From Lindgomyces ingoldianus (lineage: Eukaryota > Ascomycota > Dothideomycetes > Pleosporales > Lindgomycetaceae): a stretch of DNA of 64,000 nucleotides. The position numbers were made by a program, and so were the translations under genes. The notes below the pieces were generated by a model, which was not told where the DNA came from, made no database searches, and was given only the letters and a program-made list of their open reading frames with translations. Within the stretch, counting starts at the first letter, position 1, and every line of letters starts with the position of its first letter. Shown here one piece after another: positions 37,917 through 52,500 of this stretch. The stretch spans positions 1,886,151 to 1,950,150 of the forward strand of contig NW_022985165.1 in NCBI RefSeq assembly GCF_010093535.1. Reading direction: 5' to 3'.

Positions 37917-38312
37917 GAGACATTTGTCCACCCTAAGGACATATTTATCTACTACAAGGACATACTTGTCCACCTTAAGTCTACATTAAGGACAACCTTA
38001 TCTACATTAAGGATAAACCTTATCTAACTTAAGGACAACCTTGTCTACATTAAGAACACTGTAAGGACATACTTATCTACCTTAAGGACATATTTGTCTA
38101 CCTTAAGGACATATTTGTCTACTGTAAGGACATACTTGTCCACCTTAAAGACATATTTGTCCACCGCAACAACAACATTGTCTACATTAAGGACAACATT
38201 GTCTACATTAAGGACAAACCTTATTTACATTAAGAACAACTAAGTCTACCTTAAGAACAACTAAGTCTATATTAAGAACACTTTAAGAACATACTTGTCT
38301 ACATTAAGAACA
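37917..38312 (+). repeat. Minisatellite in the Copia leader (about 20-bp units)
   Basis: Around twenty imperfect copies of a unit like TTAAGGACATATTTGTCTACC (core AAGGACATA.TTGTC) run head to tail between the 5' LTR and the gag region. Units differ by small indels and transitions. There are no unique spacers, so it is not a CRISPR array. It lies where the 5' leader of the retrotransposon RNA would be. Confidence 0.9.
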
Positions 38313-39217
38313 TATGTTATTAATATAACAGATTTTACTAATTTGCTAGTCTTAAAAACTATAATTATCTTTAATATAACTAATAGCTAGGACTAATAGA
38401 TCTACCTCTAAAGGTTAGTTACAGAACAGCTATTTGTCTAGGAATACTGCAACCTAGAGCTCTTAGCAGATAAGGTAATAATACTAAAAGACATACTAGT
38501 TAAGCTAACATATAGTAATTATTAATTAGGCGCTACTAAACTATCTAAAATAAATAGAAAAAACCTATCTAACTATACTACTAACTATAATTAATAGGAG
38601 CGTAAAATTATAGAGTACAAAATCCTGTGTAAATCTCTAGCTAAGATAAGTGTAAAGATCTCTTAAATAATTACACTCTAGCATTACTTCTTAATTAAGG
38701 ATTATAATAATAGCTATAATAAACTTATAGCGCTTAAATATTAACTAGCACTAACTAGCTCTAATTACTAAAGAATACTTATAAAGTAATACTAAGCTTT
38801 TTAAAAGAAACTATATAAAAACTTTAATATATAGCTAAGTAAATAGCTACAAACTGTTAAGTAGTGTAGAAAAGTAAATCTTCTAAATATCTAAAGTACT
38901 TATATGTAAACTAACTTTCTTTATACTATTAAGCCTTTAGCACTAGAGTTTACAGCTAATGCACTGCTTTATATTATAAAGAAAAAAGACTATAATAATC
39001 TTACATTAATTCTAAGCCTAGAAAACTACATCTTTTAATACTGCACCTAGCACCGCACTATAAACCCTGTGGCAGCTTCTATAGGATTATTTGCTACCCT
39101 AGGCATTGCAGGGACAAACTAGAATTAGTCTAGGTTTAAACTTAGTGTAAAACCTCTCTACATCTACAGCAGCACTTATTAGTTTAATAAATGCAAATAT
39201 TTAAACTCTACTACTTA

Positions 39218-40353
39218 TAACGTACCTAACAGGTTGGCCGGCCACACGGGTTGGCCGGCCACTTTTGCTAAGCCCCTACTAAAACCACCCTATTCTCTCG
39301 CAAAACAGCCTACTTTAGCCCTGTATAAAGTAATATAACATAAGATATTATTTAGAGTCTACTTCTACTACTTACTTACATATATGCAAGTTATGCCTAG
39401 TTTAATTACACTACTTACATTACCTTTAACTTAGCTTACTTTTTTTAGTGCGCACCTACGTCTTTAGCTTTTTCCTATTACTACACGCTTTAAACTTCTT
39501 TAGAGTAGTTAGACAAGCCTTATTCTTAACTATTAAGGTCTTTTTTACTTAAATTTACTTTTTTTTATGTAATCTATGTTGTGTAGTAGCTTTATTTACT
39601 ACTTAAAGCTCTGTAATTTTATAGCCTACTTTATTATATTAATGCTCTAGATAACTGTTGTCTACTTTTTATTACTTTACTATATTACTTTTAGCTGTCT
39701 TTATCTTTTTAAAGCTATAATAACTGCTTTAGTTAATATCTAGCCTATTATAAAGCTTAACTTATTAAAGTTATATGTGTTTTTATCCTAGATACTATAC
39801 TTAGCTTTTATGTTAGCTACTAGGCAAAACTAGCCTTAGATAACTTTTAGATCCTTATAAAGCATTTTTTATAATTATACTTATAATTAAACTTTATTAT
39901 AAACTTAGAGCAGTGCTTAACCTATATACTAGGCTAGTTTAAGCTAACCTAGCCTAGATTACACTCTACAGGTAAGAAATTAGCTATATTAGCTATAGCT
40001 GCAAGCCTAAAGAGAAATCTGTGTGTAATAAGCTTAAGTATGTACTTAATAACTACCTTTTTTTTAAAGCTTAGTTAGATTCCTTAATTTAGGCTAGTAT
40101 TCTACTTATAAAGGCTGTCTAGCGCGTTAATTACTTAGTGTTATGTAAGAGACATTATAAATAGCTACAGCGTGTTATAAGAAGAGTTTTAAGTTTTATT
40201 TAAAAGCCTAAAGAGCAAGCTGTATTTAACATTCTTTAGAAGATTTAATCTAGTGTTGTTGTTAAGGCATTATGTAGATAGGTAGAGTTTAGTAGGGGCT
40301 TAGCAAAAGTGGCTGGCCAACCTGTGTGGCCGGCCAACCCGTTAGGTACGTTA
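39218..40353. mobile_element. Foldback-family element C1 (1.1 kb, internally deleted)
   Basis: The ends read ACGTACCTAACAGGTTGG inward, with TA at 39218-39219 and 40352-40353. Each end carries two copies of GGTTGGCCGGCCAC spaced 17 bp apart, which replace the GAGTTGCTCAC-type motifs of A and B ends; the ACTTTTGCTAAG block that follows is shared. The interior resembles B and A arms. Compared with C2 it lacks an internal block of about 0.6 kb. It sits in the gag region of the Copia element. No coding sequence is visible. Confidence 0.85.
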
Positions 40354-43300
40354 TAAAAGAATAGAAACTAGATTAATCTATCTAGTAAAAAGTTAATTAG
40401 GCCTAAAAAGACTTTAATATTAACTTAAAAGTGCTAGCTGCTTTAAAAAGAGATAAGTAGTAGTAAAAAAAGTAATAAAAATAGTAGAGCGCTCTACCAA
40501 TTATTAATTTTAATAATAGTAAGCTTTTTAGCTTAACTTTATAGTTAAATGCTTTATAGTAGGTCTTTAGCACTTTTATTACTGTACTAAGCTTTATTAA
40601 TTAGTAGATACTAGATTCTAGCTTAAACACACACATCTATAATAACACTTAATACAGCTAGACCTATTAACGCAACGCAATGCCTAGAGAGATTATATAC
40701 GCTAGCTATAAAGCTTTACTTATAACTAGCTAGAAAGACGTCTACCTAAAGGTTAATACACTTGTAGGACTTTTTACTATTAAGCTTACATATATTGTAT
40801 ATGTTAAAAGCTTTTTTACTAATGTACTAGGTCTTATATAATGCAGATCTCTAAACATCTACTTTAACTCTAGTAAAAACATGTTATACTAAAGATTTTT
40901 AGAAAATGTTATTTATAAACTTACCTACTAAGACAGACATTAGCTTATTAATATAAAAAAGATAAAGTAAGTAAAGCTTTTTACTTTTAGCTTTTAGCTT
41001 TAAAGCTTCTTCTTTAAACTAGTTTCTTTAGCTACTAAGCTTAAAAAAAATTTATTATTATTTATTATATAAAAAGTAACACTTTATTATTACTACTTAT
41101 AAGGAAGCTTATAAGCTTATTAGTTACATAGGTATAGAGACAGTTAACTATCTAAAGTAAAGCATACAGAGAATTAGAATATAAGAGCATAGGCATAAGT
41201 ATAATAAAGCTGTAACACTTAAAAACTATTAAGTATACATTAAAACTAAAATTAAGAAGTAGATTAGTTAATAACTACTATAATTAGTATTTACTTGCTT
41301 ATTTTATTACATAGGCATAGACCTTATCTAGCTCTGCCCTACTAGCCAGCGCTGCTACAATGGAGACCTATACAGACTCTATGCAGTAGATAAGTATACT
41401 AAATAGCATAAGACGCAGCTACTCTACTATAAATTATCTACTGTACTAGTGCTAGCTATACTTTAATTTATAGTAACTATACAATGTTAATTTAGCTTCC
41501 TAGTTATTACTATTAGAGCTAATAATAAGCGTAGATATAAAGACCTTAGTAAACTTAAAGATCTAAGCATTAAAGTAGAATTCTGCGCTAAGCATATAAA
41601 GGAGCAGAATAGACTTATAGAAATTACTAGTAAGTAACTTATTACTATTACTTAAGCTCTAAGGCTTTAAGGTAATCTACTAAAATTACTATTTAATAAG
41701 CTTTTTACATCTGCTGCCTACTTACTTAATTAAGCACTAGTTAGAGCACTTTATTAGCGCATACTATATAAGCTAGTATATAAACAGAAACTCTTTATTA
41801 CTTATCTAGCTCTAATTAGATGCTGCGCATATATACATAACAAGCATCTTAAACACGCAGACAAGCTTAAATCTAGAGCTTTAATAGGCTACCTAGTTAG
41901 ATATAACTTAACTAACATTTATAGAATCTAGCTACTACTAAATAATTAAGTTATCTAAACATGTAATGTTATCTTTAACATAGATTAGATTTACATAGGC
42001 ACTAAATAAAAAGATTATATTAATTTTTTATACATATAAATCTTTAACATACTAGAAGTTAATAATAATATAAAGAACCTTTTTTTAAGCATTAGCTTAC
42101 TTTTTCTTAGTTACTAGACGCACTAGCAGAGCTTAAAAAGTAGACTTATAGGAATAATAAAAGCTCTACACCTGCTTAGCTTCTAACACTATAGAGCTTT
42201 ATACAAAGCTCTAAATTACTAGCACTTTTATAATTTAACATACATAGCTATAAGTCTTCTTTAGCACCTTTGTAATTAAATAAGGATAAAAGCTTTTAGC
42301 AGCTTGTATGTAAAACAACAGAAGCATTTAATACTAGGTTAGATAATAACCCTGCTACTACTATACATAAGCTACTAATTACCTTTGTACATAATCTGCA
42401 ATATATACTAAATCCTAACTAAAATAATACACTAAAGGTATAATTTTTTAACATTAATAAATTAAACATTATTAGTAAAAGCTGCACTACGTGCTTAAAG
42501 CAGTACAGTACCTACTTTATAACTTTTGCTAGCTTTATTATTAAGGTGCACTTTTATTATAATTAGCTACCTTTACATCTAGAGCACTATTATAATTTAA
42601 GAAAACACTTATATATAGCTAAATTTTAAGCAGCTATGCGCACAGAAATAGACAGCTACTAGTCTAAAAGCTGCTTTAAGCGCGCTAGTAAATCTATAAT
42701 AAAAGCTGCCTCTACTAAAATCTTACTACTTTAATAAGTATATATATATAAATTTAATAAAGACAGCTACTTATCTAAATTTAAGGCTAGAATCTGTGTA
42801 TAAGAAGATCTTTAAGAACAATAGAGTGATACTTATGCTACTACTGCAGCTACTTGCATCTTTAGAGCTTTAATAGCTTTTATAGCTGTATTTAAGCTAA
42901 CCCTTTAATAATATAATGTTATTAACGCTTTTTTTAAGGCTAAACTTTTTAGACAACTGTTCTGCTACACACCTAAAAGTTTTTAAGCAGACTATAGAGA
43001 GTACCTTAAGATACTATAAGCTCTGTATAGACTTAAAGAATTATCTTGCCTCTAGTACCTAGAGCTTAAAATAATGCTTAATTAGCTAGAACTTTATAAC
43101 ACCTTTAAAGCTTTTTACTTATTTATTAATAATAATCTTATTATACTAGTATATATTAATAACATTATACTACTATACTACTCTAGCAATGCTAAGGCTA
43201 CTAATTAGTTTAAATATAATCTTTAGCATACATATAACATTAAAAAGCTTAGCAAACTAAAATAGTTTCTAAGTATTTAAGTTATAAAAACTACTAAACC

Positions 43301-43608
43301 TATCTACTTAGTCTAAGACTTTTTTATGAATAAGATTACTACTAAATTTAATTTAAAGTAGAGCAGGAAATAACTACTTAACATACTTCTATGTAAAACT
43401 CTAGAGCCCTTTACTAAGACTACTAACAACTAAAGGACTAAGCTCTATTAATAGCTAGTAGGCTTACTTGCCTACATAGTGTTATTTACATAACTAGATA
43501 TCGCGCATGCGCATTTAATACTAGCACGCTACCTTACTAATCCTAGTTAAAAGCACCTAGATGCAGCCCTACATTGCTAGCGCTACTTACTCTATACAAA
43601 ACATCTTG

Positions 43609-45475
43609 TAACGTACTTCACAGGCAAGTTGCTTACACACCTAAGTTACTTACTTTTGCTAAAACTTTACTACACTACCTTTTTTACACTAATGCATTCC
43701 TAACAACACTACTTAGATATGTTAAAGGAATGTTAAATGCAGCTTACACTTTAAGCTTTTAAATAAAATGTAATACTTTTTAAGCAACATGCTGCAGCTA
43801 TCTATAAAGTCTTTTAAAAGATAATAAGTAACTAATATACTAAATAACTTTTCTAAGCTAATTATATAGCTAACTTATAAAAGCTAGATAATAATAAAAA
43901 GTAGGTAATTATTTAGCACATACTTAAGCTAGATATATAAGAATTTTCCTCTTAGCTAGCAGCTATAGCTAATATAGCTAATTCTTTACACGCTAAGCAT
44001 AATATAAGCTATATTAGCATAAACTAGCTTAATATATTTATTAAGTGTTACCTAAAGCTTAAAGTAAAGTTTAAGTGTAAGTATAACTATAAAAAAGCTT
44101 TTTATAAAAGTTTTATAGTAATTTAAAGCTAGTTTAACTTTATAAAGAATATTAAAGCTAAGTATAGCATTTAAAATAATAACATGTACAACTTTAATAA
44201 AATAAAGTTTATAATAGGCTAAATATCTACTAGAGTAGTTATTATAAGTTTAAAAAAATAAGAATAGCTAAAAGTAGTCTAGCTAGGTAACTAGAAGTAG
44301 ATAATAGCTATTTAGAGTATTAATGCTAAAAAGTAAGCTATTTTACTTTTTATTATTTTTTAAGGTAGCAACTACTTTTTAAGCTAGTATAAAAAAAATC
44401 TACTTTAAAATTAAGTTATTATAATTTTTAAGCATAGCTAGACTACTAATTAGCTTAGTCTAGACTAGTTAAAGCACTTTAATATGTATATAAAAAAGTG
44501 TACTATTAGCAGCTACTATTTGCTAGTTATTAATAGCTATAAAAGCTATAACTTACTTTATTTTTAGTAATACTATAAAGATAATAAAATTATTACTATT
44601 TATATACTTTTTTACTTATTACACTTTTTATAGCTACTTAATGTAGGTTATTTTACTTTTTTAAAAAAAGCGTATAAGTGCTAAGCTAAAAACTTTATAC
44701 ATAACTAAATTACTTATATTATAAAAATAAAGTTCTTACTATGCTTTAAAGTAGCTTATAATGCTATAATTACTTTTAGTAATATTTAAAGAGAGTTTTA
44801 AAGCGCTAGATTAGTTCTTTTTAACCTATAATAAGTTATAATAGGCCTTAATGTAAAGTTGTGCACTTTATTACTACTACTACTTATATATAATAAGCCC
44901 TAGCAGTTGTAAACTCTAAGTAATACTTTAAAACTTAAGTTATAATTAATGCTTATAAAAATAAAAATTTAGAAGTATATAAATAGTTTACTAACTTTTA
45001 TAGTTAAAGTATTTAAAAAAGTCTTAAAAAAAGTAGTAATAATTATACATAAGCTAGTATTAGTGTAATAGAAAATTACTAAGCTTTAAGTAGCTAATAA
45101 AGCTACTACATAACATAAATTATATAAAAGAAAGTAAATTAAGGTAGAAAAAACCTTAATAATTTAAAAAAGCCTATGCTTAATAGCTTTAAAGGAGTTT
45201 AGAGCGCACAGTAATAGAAAGAAGGCAAAGAAGCAGGTGTAAGCTAAAGTAAGTAAGCTATTCTAAAGGCGCTGCAGATAGTGCAATTAGACTAGGCATA
45301 ACATATAAACATGTAAGTAAGAAGTAGAAGTAGTATCTAAATAATATTCTAGGCTGTACTGTACTATATAGTGCTAGAGCAGGTTGTTATAGGCTATAAT
45401 AGAGTTTGTTAGGGTGGGGTCTTAGCAAAAGTAAGCGACTCGGGTGTGTGAGCAACTCGCCCGTGAAGTACGTTA
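43609..45475. mobile_element. Foldback-family element B2 (1.86 kb, complete)
   Basis: The ends ACGTACTTCACAGGCAAG (left) and ACGTACTTCACGGGCGAG (right, read inward) lie next to TA at 43609-43610 and 45474-45475. It is inverted relative to B1. The left 0.5 kb equals an A arm; the right part is B-specific. It lacks the A2 insertion present in B1 and so shows the empty site. It interrupts the Copia element just before its RNase H. There is no transposase motif. Confidence 0.86.
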
Positions 45476-46542
45476 ATAGGAACATTAAGAAACTCTTAAA
45501 ACAGCGCATTTTATAAGCTTTATTATGCAGAACTCTAGTTCTATAGTGTATTAGACGCTGCATTTGCAGATAATCTAGTAACTTATTAAAGCTCTTATAG
45601 ACATCTATTTAAGCTCTTTAGTCTAGCAGTAGACTAGAAAGCTACCTTGCAATAAACTATTACTAAATTAACTATAGAGGCAAAGCTTCTAGCTCTCTTA
45701 CAAGCTAGTACTAACATAGAGTAGTAGAAGCTGTTTTTTACACAACTTTAGCTTTTAATTAATAATACTCTTACTATCTAGTGCAATAATTAGCAGATAA
45801 TTAGAATTATTATAAAAGATTTATTAAAGCTTTAAACTAAGCTTAAGCATGTTAACATACACTAGAGCTAGTTACAACAAGAGATCTCTGCTAGTAGACT
45901 ATATGTTAACTAGAAACCTACTGCTTAGATGCCTGCAGACAGTCTTACTAAGTTGCTACTAAGATAAAAACATAAAGAGTTTATATAATAATTAGGTTTA
46001 AAGAACATCTCTACTAACCTTCTTACATCCTTTTAACTATTTACTATATAAATTGCTTACAAATCTGTCTATCTTTTATTTAGCTTTTATTCTGCCTATA
46101 CATTTGCTTTATTTTAAGCTAGGGGGGTGTGTTTGCAGTGGTGACACTTAGATGCGTCGTCACCATAGTCGCACGATAGTCGGATGTGTCGTCACAAGAT
46201 GATCATGCGTTGGCACCATAGTTGTATGCATCTCAGCACAGTCTGTTGCCACAACTCACCTACTTATTTCGCATATATATAGACTCCTGCAAAGGACTCC
46301 TCTAGCAATACATTTAATGCAGTTTCTTATGTCTCTAGTGCCTTACATAGCTTTACACCTAGCCTTTATAAGTTAGCTATAGAATTAGCTTGTAAAAGTT
46401 GTCTAGTGCTATAGTTATTTATTATCTTTTAAAAGACTTTATATATAGCTGCAGCATGTTTCTTTAAAAGTTTTATGTTTTATTTAAAAGCTTAAAGTGT
46501 AAGCTATATCTAACATTCTTTTAGCATATTTAAGTAGTATTG

Positions 46543-49500
46543 TGTTACGGCCAACAGTCAGACCGTAATGACCCAACTGGCTGTCCCACACAGCCCGAAC
46601 GACGTCGGATGGAAAACGCTTAGCCCCGCGCTGAGCGAATCACGTGACAGGACAGATAAGGAATGGCTTCGGCTTTTGGACAAAAGCCTAGCAGAGTGCA
46701 CCGTCTAATAGGAACTTAGGCATTGCAGGCAGTGCAGGCATTGCAGGCTGTTGCAGGTAACGCATGCAACGCCTGCAACGCATGCAAACGCATGCAAACC
46801 CTATGTATATAGTTCTGTTTACAACTATAGTTAGAAAGTTGTAATTACTATTTAGTCTTTACTTACCTAATAAACTAAGAGGCATTAAAACTTTTATAAA
46901 GAGAATAAAGCTGCTTTGTATATTTTACACTATATATACCTTCTTTTTTATCCTTACAGATTAGGTTTACTAGCTCCCTATATAGCTGCTAGGTTAAACC
47001 ACAACCTGCCTTCTTTATCCCGCCTGCCCTATACTCTGCTTAACAGACTGTACACCTAATCTAGCTAAGTTCTACCCCTACTGCTAACACTACCTTAGGC
47101 TGTTATGCTTCTAAAAATACTAACTTATTAAAGTAAGAATTATAACAGTAATTACTACCCTCTATAAAGTATAGCTTCTTACACTACTTTTTTTAATACT
47201 AGTATAACAGGAACTAGTGCTGCTAGCACTAGTAAAACTCTATTTAGGAATAAAAAAGAATAAAACTAATAGATGTAACATCTTTAATATAAAGTTAAAA
47301 TACTAAAGGCTTAACTCTAATAGTATGCCTAATTACTCTAGATATAACAGCTACACGCACTCTATATAGAGGTAGCTAAACTTTAGAACATAGTAAAAAA
47401 GAAAATAAGCATTAAGTTAAAAAAGTTTTTATGCTTAGCTCTACTAAAGCTTTTTAATAGGACTATAAAAGATCTTAAACTATTCTTTACTTAATGCTAC
47501 TTATACATGTAATATAATAAGAGAGCCTTTTAAACTAATAAGGAAATAATTTTTTAAATAAAACTATATTTTAAAAGATCTTTAGCTATTTAGTTTTAAC
47601 TACATACTAATAATTAAATAAAGCATAAAACTATAAAAGAAACACTTTTAGTTAAAATATAAGTAATTTTTTAAAACTTTAACTTTTTTAAGCAAGCTCT
47701 TACTACTATCTATAGGTAACTAAATTAAAAAGAAAAAGCAGTTAATAAAATAAACACTTTATAATAAGAAAAAGGTACAGTCTAACTTTACGCAGCACAT
47801 TTCTGCAAACAGCTAGCTATTAGCAGATAAACAGACTAGTTAGCTATTAGAAGGATATTTTATAAAAGACTATCTAATAAAGTTAAAGATAAATTTATAT
47901 ATAGCAGAAAGCTAAATGCATTTAAAAAATATATTAAAAAGGTAATAACATATAATAAAAAGTATTAAAAACGCCTTAAAGAAAAACACCTTAGCATAAC
48001 ATTCTAAAAACTTAAGGTGTTCTAGAAAAAAAAAAGCTAAAAGTTTAATAGTAAACTTATAGACTTTAGTTATACTAAACATACATAGAGCTTACTTAAA
48101 AAAAAGAGTAAGTACTGCTAAAGCAAGAAGCTACTATTAACTAAAAAATAATAAAAATAGCTTAAAAAAAAGTGTGCCTTAACTATAAAAAAGTAAAACA
48201 CTACAAGTAAAAGTGCTTAGACTCTAGTAACTAAGAAAATAAAAAAAAAAACTAACTATAAAAGTAATGTATATAGAACAGAGTCTAACAGGACAAGAGA
48301 TTCTAGATAAACTAGATAAACACCTCTACTAGAGATGCAAAGGTAACTATAAATCTAAAAGATGCCTTATAGAATACTAAAAAGTTAAAGTATAAAATAA
48401 TAATAAAGCTTTTAGAGCACTAGAATAAGCAGCTACTTATAAGAAATAGTAAAGCTATACCTAAGCTATAACCTATGTTGTAAATGTTAAAAAAGGAAAA
48501 AAAAAATCTTTTTAAAATAACTAATAATAAAAATCTCTGCTTAGAAGCTAAAATATTAATTTACTTATAGTAACTACTAGAAGTGCAGTAATACATATAA
48601 CACATAGAACTATAAAAAATTAATGTATAAAGTATACATTAACAACAATATTAAAACTTATAGTATATTAAAAAAAATTGCTAAGACACAATACGCAGTT
48701 ATAAACATAAAGAAATAATAAAAGATGTTTTAAAAAATTTTTAACAAAGAGAAAGGCTTTAACTAGTAATACACACTATTGCTAACACTTAATCTATGCT
48801 AGAAATAAACTAACACACCTCTTCTAGCATTAGCTGTTACTTGTAAGGACCTAGAGACCTAATAAAATAAAAAATACTGCATTCTTTATAAAAGTAAGCA
48901 ACATAATAAGTTCTAATGTACTTACTAAAGTTACCTATTATAAATTCTTAGAACTAAGGAATACTCTAAGTAGACATAGGTCTAGCTAATACTAGTATAA
49001 AATAACCTTAAGAAATACCCTTACACTTAGTACCTATGTAGTAATAAATATTGCATTAAACACTAGCTAACTAAGCATAAGGCTAGCTAGTGGCCACACA
49101 GAACACAAGAAAACGCGCCTAAGAATAACATAATAGCTAGCATAGCATTAACCTGCGAAATGCTACAGTGCCCCTACTGCTAAAACAGTACAGGCTACAA
49201 ATAAGAACTATAGACAGAATGCAACAATAAATTAGCATGTATGTTTTATTACTTTTAATAAAGAGCACACTAATAAAATAATTAAATGCTATACTACTAT
49301 AAGATAGAGGACGCCTAGTGTACTGCACTAGAATGCATAATATAAGGACATTAGAAATATAGAATGTAATTAGATAGAATTATAAAATATAAAAACATAG
49401 CTAAGGCTGTTAAAGAAGATAATAAAATAGACTATAAAAAAACACTTTATAAACTTTACATCTTTATTATAGTTAGATAAAGACTAAGTTAGAGCTTAAT

Positions 49501-52500
49501 AACTAAACTAACTCTCTAACACCTAGGCTAGAAATAGATAGGACTTGCCTTAATAGATAGCAGATGCATGTTTACAGTAATTAACTCTAGATAAGTTAAC
49601 TAAAATAACATACCCTTCTAAAAAAAAAAACCCTTTTAAAGTATCCTTAGCTAATACTTTACTAATAGAATATAGAGTAAAATAAATTTAACGTAAAATA
49701 AAAGAACTTATTACTAAAGCTAAAAGACCTAATAACTAGATATTCTTTAACATACTACTACTAAAAGATAAGTACTAGGTAATACTAAGCTATAACTAGC
49801 TTTATAAGTATAACTTAATAATTAACTAGCAAACTATGTCTCTAACTAACTAGGATTACACAGAAATAACATAGTTAGCATGTTAAAAGGACCCCTGTCT
49901 AACCTACTAATAAAAAAGGTAAAAAAAGTTCCTTTACTAAAAACTAAAAGCTTAGGCTGTCTGCCTAATAAAAAAAAAGCTAAAGAAAATCTTTTTTAAA
50001 GAATTTAAAAAAAAATAAGACCTTAATTAAGTTAGAATTTACTAAATAGCTTATAAAGTAACTAGACTGCTAGAAAAGTACTAAGACTATAAAAATATGT
50101 TTAAAACTTTAGAAGATCTAGAAGAACTGCTACTACACTAGCTCTAAAATTATGCTATTAACTTTAAGCTAAACTTATAATTAAAAACTTATAAACTATA
50201 ACTTTTAATAAAAGCTTAAAAAGACGCTTTATAGGAGTATGTAGACAGAATGCTAGCCTAAGAACACATTAAGGAAAGCAATAGCCTAGTAGCATTAGCA
50301 GTAGTCTTTACAAAAAAAAATAGTAAAGTAAAAGTATGCTAAAATTACTGCACTTTAAATAATAATACTATAAAAGACTAATACCCTCTACTAATTATCT
50401 AAAATATTATAAATTAACTTAAAGAAACTAAACACTTTACTAAGTTAAATGTCTAAGACAGATTTAATAAAATTAGGATTAAAAAAGGACATAAGTAAAT
50501 AACAGCCTTTTAAACTTTAAAAGGACTATATAAACTTTTTATTATGCTATTTAGCCTAACTAACGCCCTAGCAACCTTCTAATAAGTTATTAATACTACA
50601 CTTAATCCCTACCTAGATATATTTATACTTATGTATTTAAATAATGTTCTAATATACACTAAAAAAGACTAAGTAGACTATGTATCTAAAGTAAAACTTA
50701 TACTTAACTAACTTTAATAGTATAAACTCTACTTATAACTAAAAAAATGCAAGTTTAATATATAAAAAACTAAATACTTAGAATTTATTATTAATAAAGA
50801 AGAAATAAAGATAGACCTTACTAAAGTAAATAAGGTACTTAATTAGCTAACACTAATAATAGTAACAAAAATTAAAGGATTTCTAGGCCTTACTAGCTAC
50901 ATATAAAGAATAATTAAAGACTACTTAAAAATTACGCTCCCCCTTATAGACGCCACCTTAAAAGAAAGAGCAACTTAGAAATTCTAATAAATAGCAGAAA
51001 TAAAAAAAGCCTTTTAAAAGCTAAAATAAATAATAATAAGCTACTCTATTCTTAGAATGTATAACTTTAGGCTAGAAATAAGGGTGCACACTAATGCTTT
51101 TTTAAGAGCAGAAGGAGCAGCACTCTTCTAAAAATAAAAAAATAATTAATAGCATTTAGTAGCCTACTACTTAGCAAAATTTGCACTATTAAAGTAAAAA
51201 TATACTATCTCTAACAAGGAACTAAAAGCTATAGTAAATGTATATAAAAACTAAGAAGTTAAACTTTAAAGCTTTAGCTAGTAATTTATAATTTTTACTA
51301 ACTACATAAACCTTATTACTTTTTTTACTACTAAAAAACTTTTACTAATGCATGTATAATAAGCTATAAAACTTGCCTAATTTAATTTTATTATTAAACA
51401 TGTAGCTAGGAGCAGCAACTAGTAGGTAGACGCCCTAAGTAGATGTGCTAATTACTTTAAAGAAAATAAAATTTTTTTTAAGAAATTTATAATTTTTAAA
51501 AAAACTTTAGAAAGACTAGTTTATAAAGGACTAAACTAAAAAAAACTACTATGTTCCTTTATAATAGTTAAACAAAGATAAAAGAACTTAATAAAAAAAT
51601 ATTATAAAGCCCCTATGTTTAGACACCTAGAAATTAGATTACTACAGAAGAAAATTAAAAATGCTATACTTTAAGAAGTACCTTAATTAAAACACTTATG
51701 TACTAAAGTCTTATAAGAATGTAACACTTATAATAAAAATAATCTCTAACACTATAAACTCTATAGACTACTTTAACTAATTACAGTGCTAAGTTAACTA
51801 TAGACTATAATAACTATAGACTTTATTACTAGGCTACTACTATTACAAGAACCTAGCACAGAAAGACTATACAACATAATTATATAAGTTATTAATAAAA
51901 CTACTAAATTTATTTACCTATAGCTATTAGAAAAAAGTATTATAGCTAAAAAATTTATATTTAAATTAAAAAAAAACATCTTAGCTATTTATAGTTACTC
52001 TAAGATTATTATCTTAGACTATAATAAATTATTTACTAGCAAATTCTAGATAGCTGTAGTTAAATATCTTAAAATTAACTATAAGCTCTTTACTACCTAC
52101 TATCTATAAATAGATAGATAAATAGAAAGAGTAAACACAGAAGTAGAGAAGTATCTATGTAAGTATGTATTATATAAATAAACTAACTAGGCAAAATAGC
52201 TACTAATAGTGTAATTTGCTATTAATACTACAAAATTAGCTATAACTAAAGAAACTTTATATAAAGCTAATTTTAAATACCTTTTATAATATAAACTGCA
52301 TAGCTTGTAACTAACTAACTTTTTAGAAGCTATAAACTATGCAACTAGACTTCTAGAACTATATTAGAAACTTACTAAAAAAGCGCAGTTAGCCTAGAAA
52401 GCTATAGAAAAGGCAGTAAATTAAAAAAAAAAACTAGCACTAGAAATACACCCTAATAATTACATATATTTAGATATAAAAAATCTTAAAATACTAAAAC

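Larger units (their letters stand above)
37423..46357 (+). mobile_element. Ty1/Copia LTR retrotransposon, complete structure, RIP-inactivated
   Basis: Two 228-229-bp LTRs (37423-37650, 46129-46357; TG...CA) are flanked by the duplication CCTAG (37418-37422 and 46358-46362). A GGGGGG purine tract (about 46120-46127) precedes the right LTR. Domains read on the + strand through stops in Copia order: gag-like (38.4-40.5 kb), integrase (41.3-42.0 kb, with KEQNRLIE and ALIGYLV-like blocks), reverse transcriptase (42.6-43.2 kb; the YVDD-type motif is now YINN at about 43155), and RNase H (45.5-46.05 kb, with TEAELLAL- and MPADSLTKLL-like blocks). C1 (39218-40353) and B2 (43609-45475) are nested inside. 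Without them the element is about 5.9 kb. The LTRs differ at roughly a dozen sites, nearly all transitions. Confidence 0.93.

Noticed and set aside
37917..38312. Possible CRISPR-like array
   Set aside because: The repeats are contiguous and imperfect without unique spacers, in a fungal retrotransposon; it is a minisatellite.
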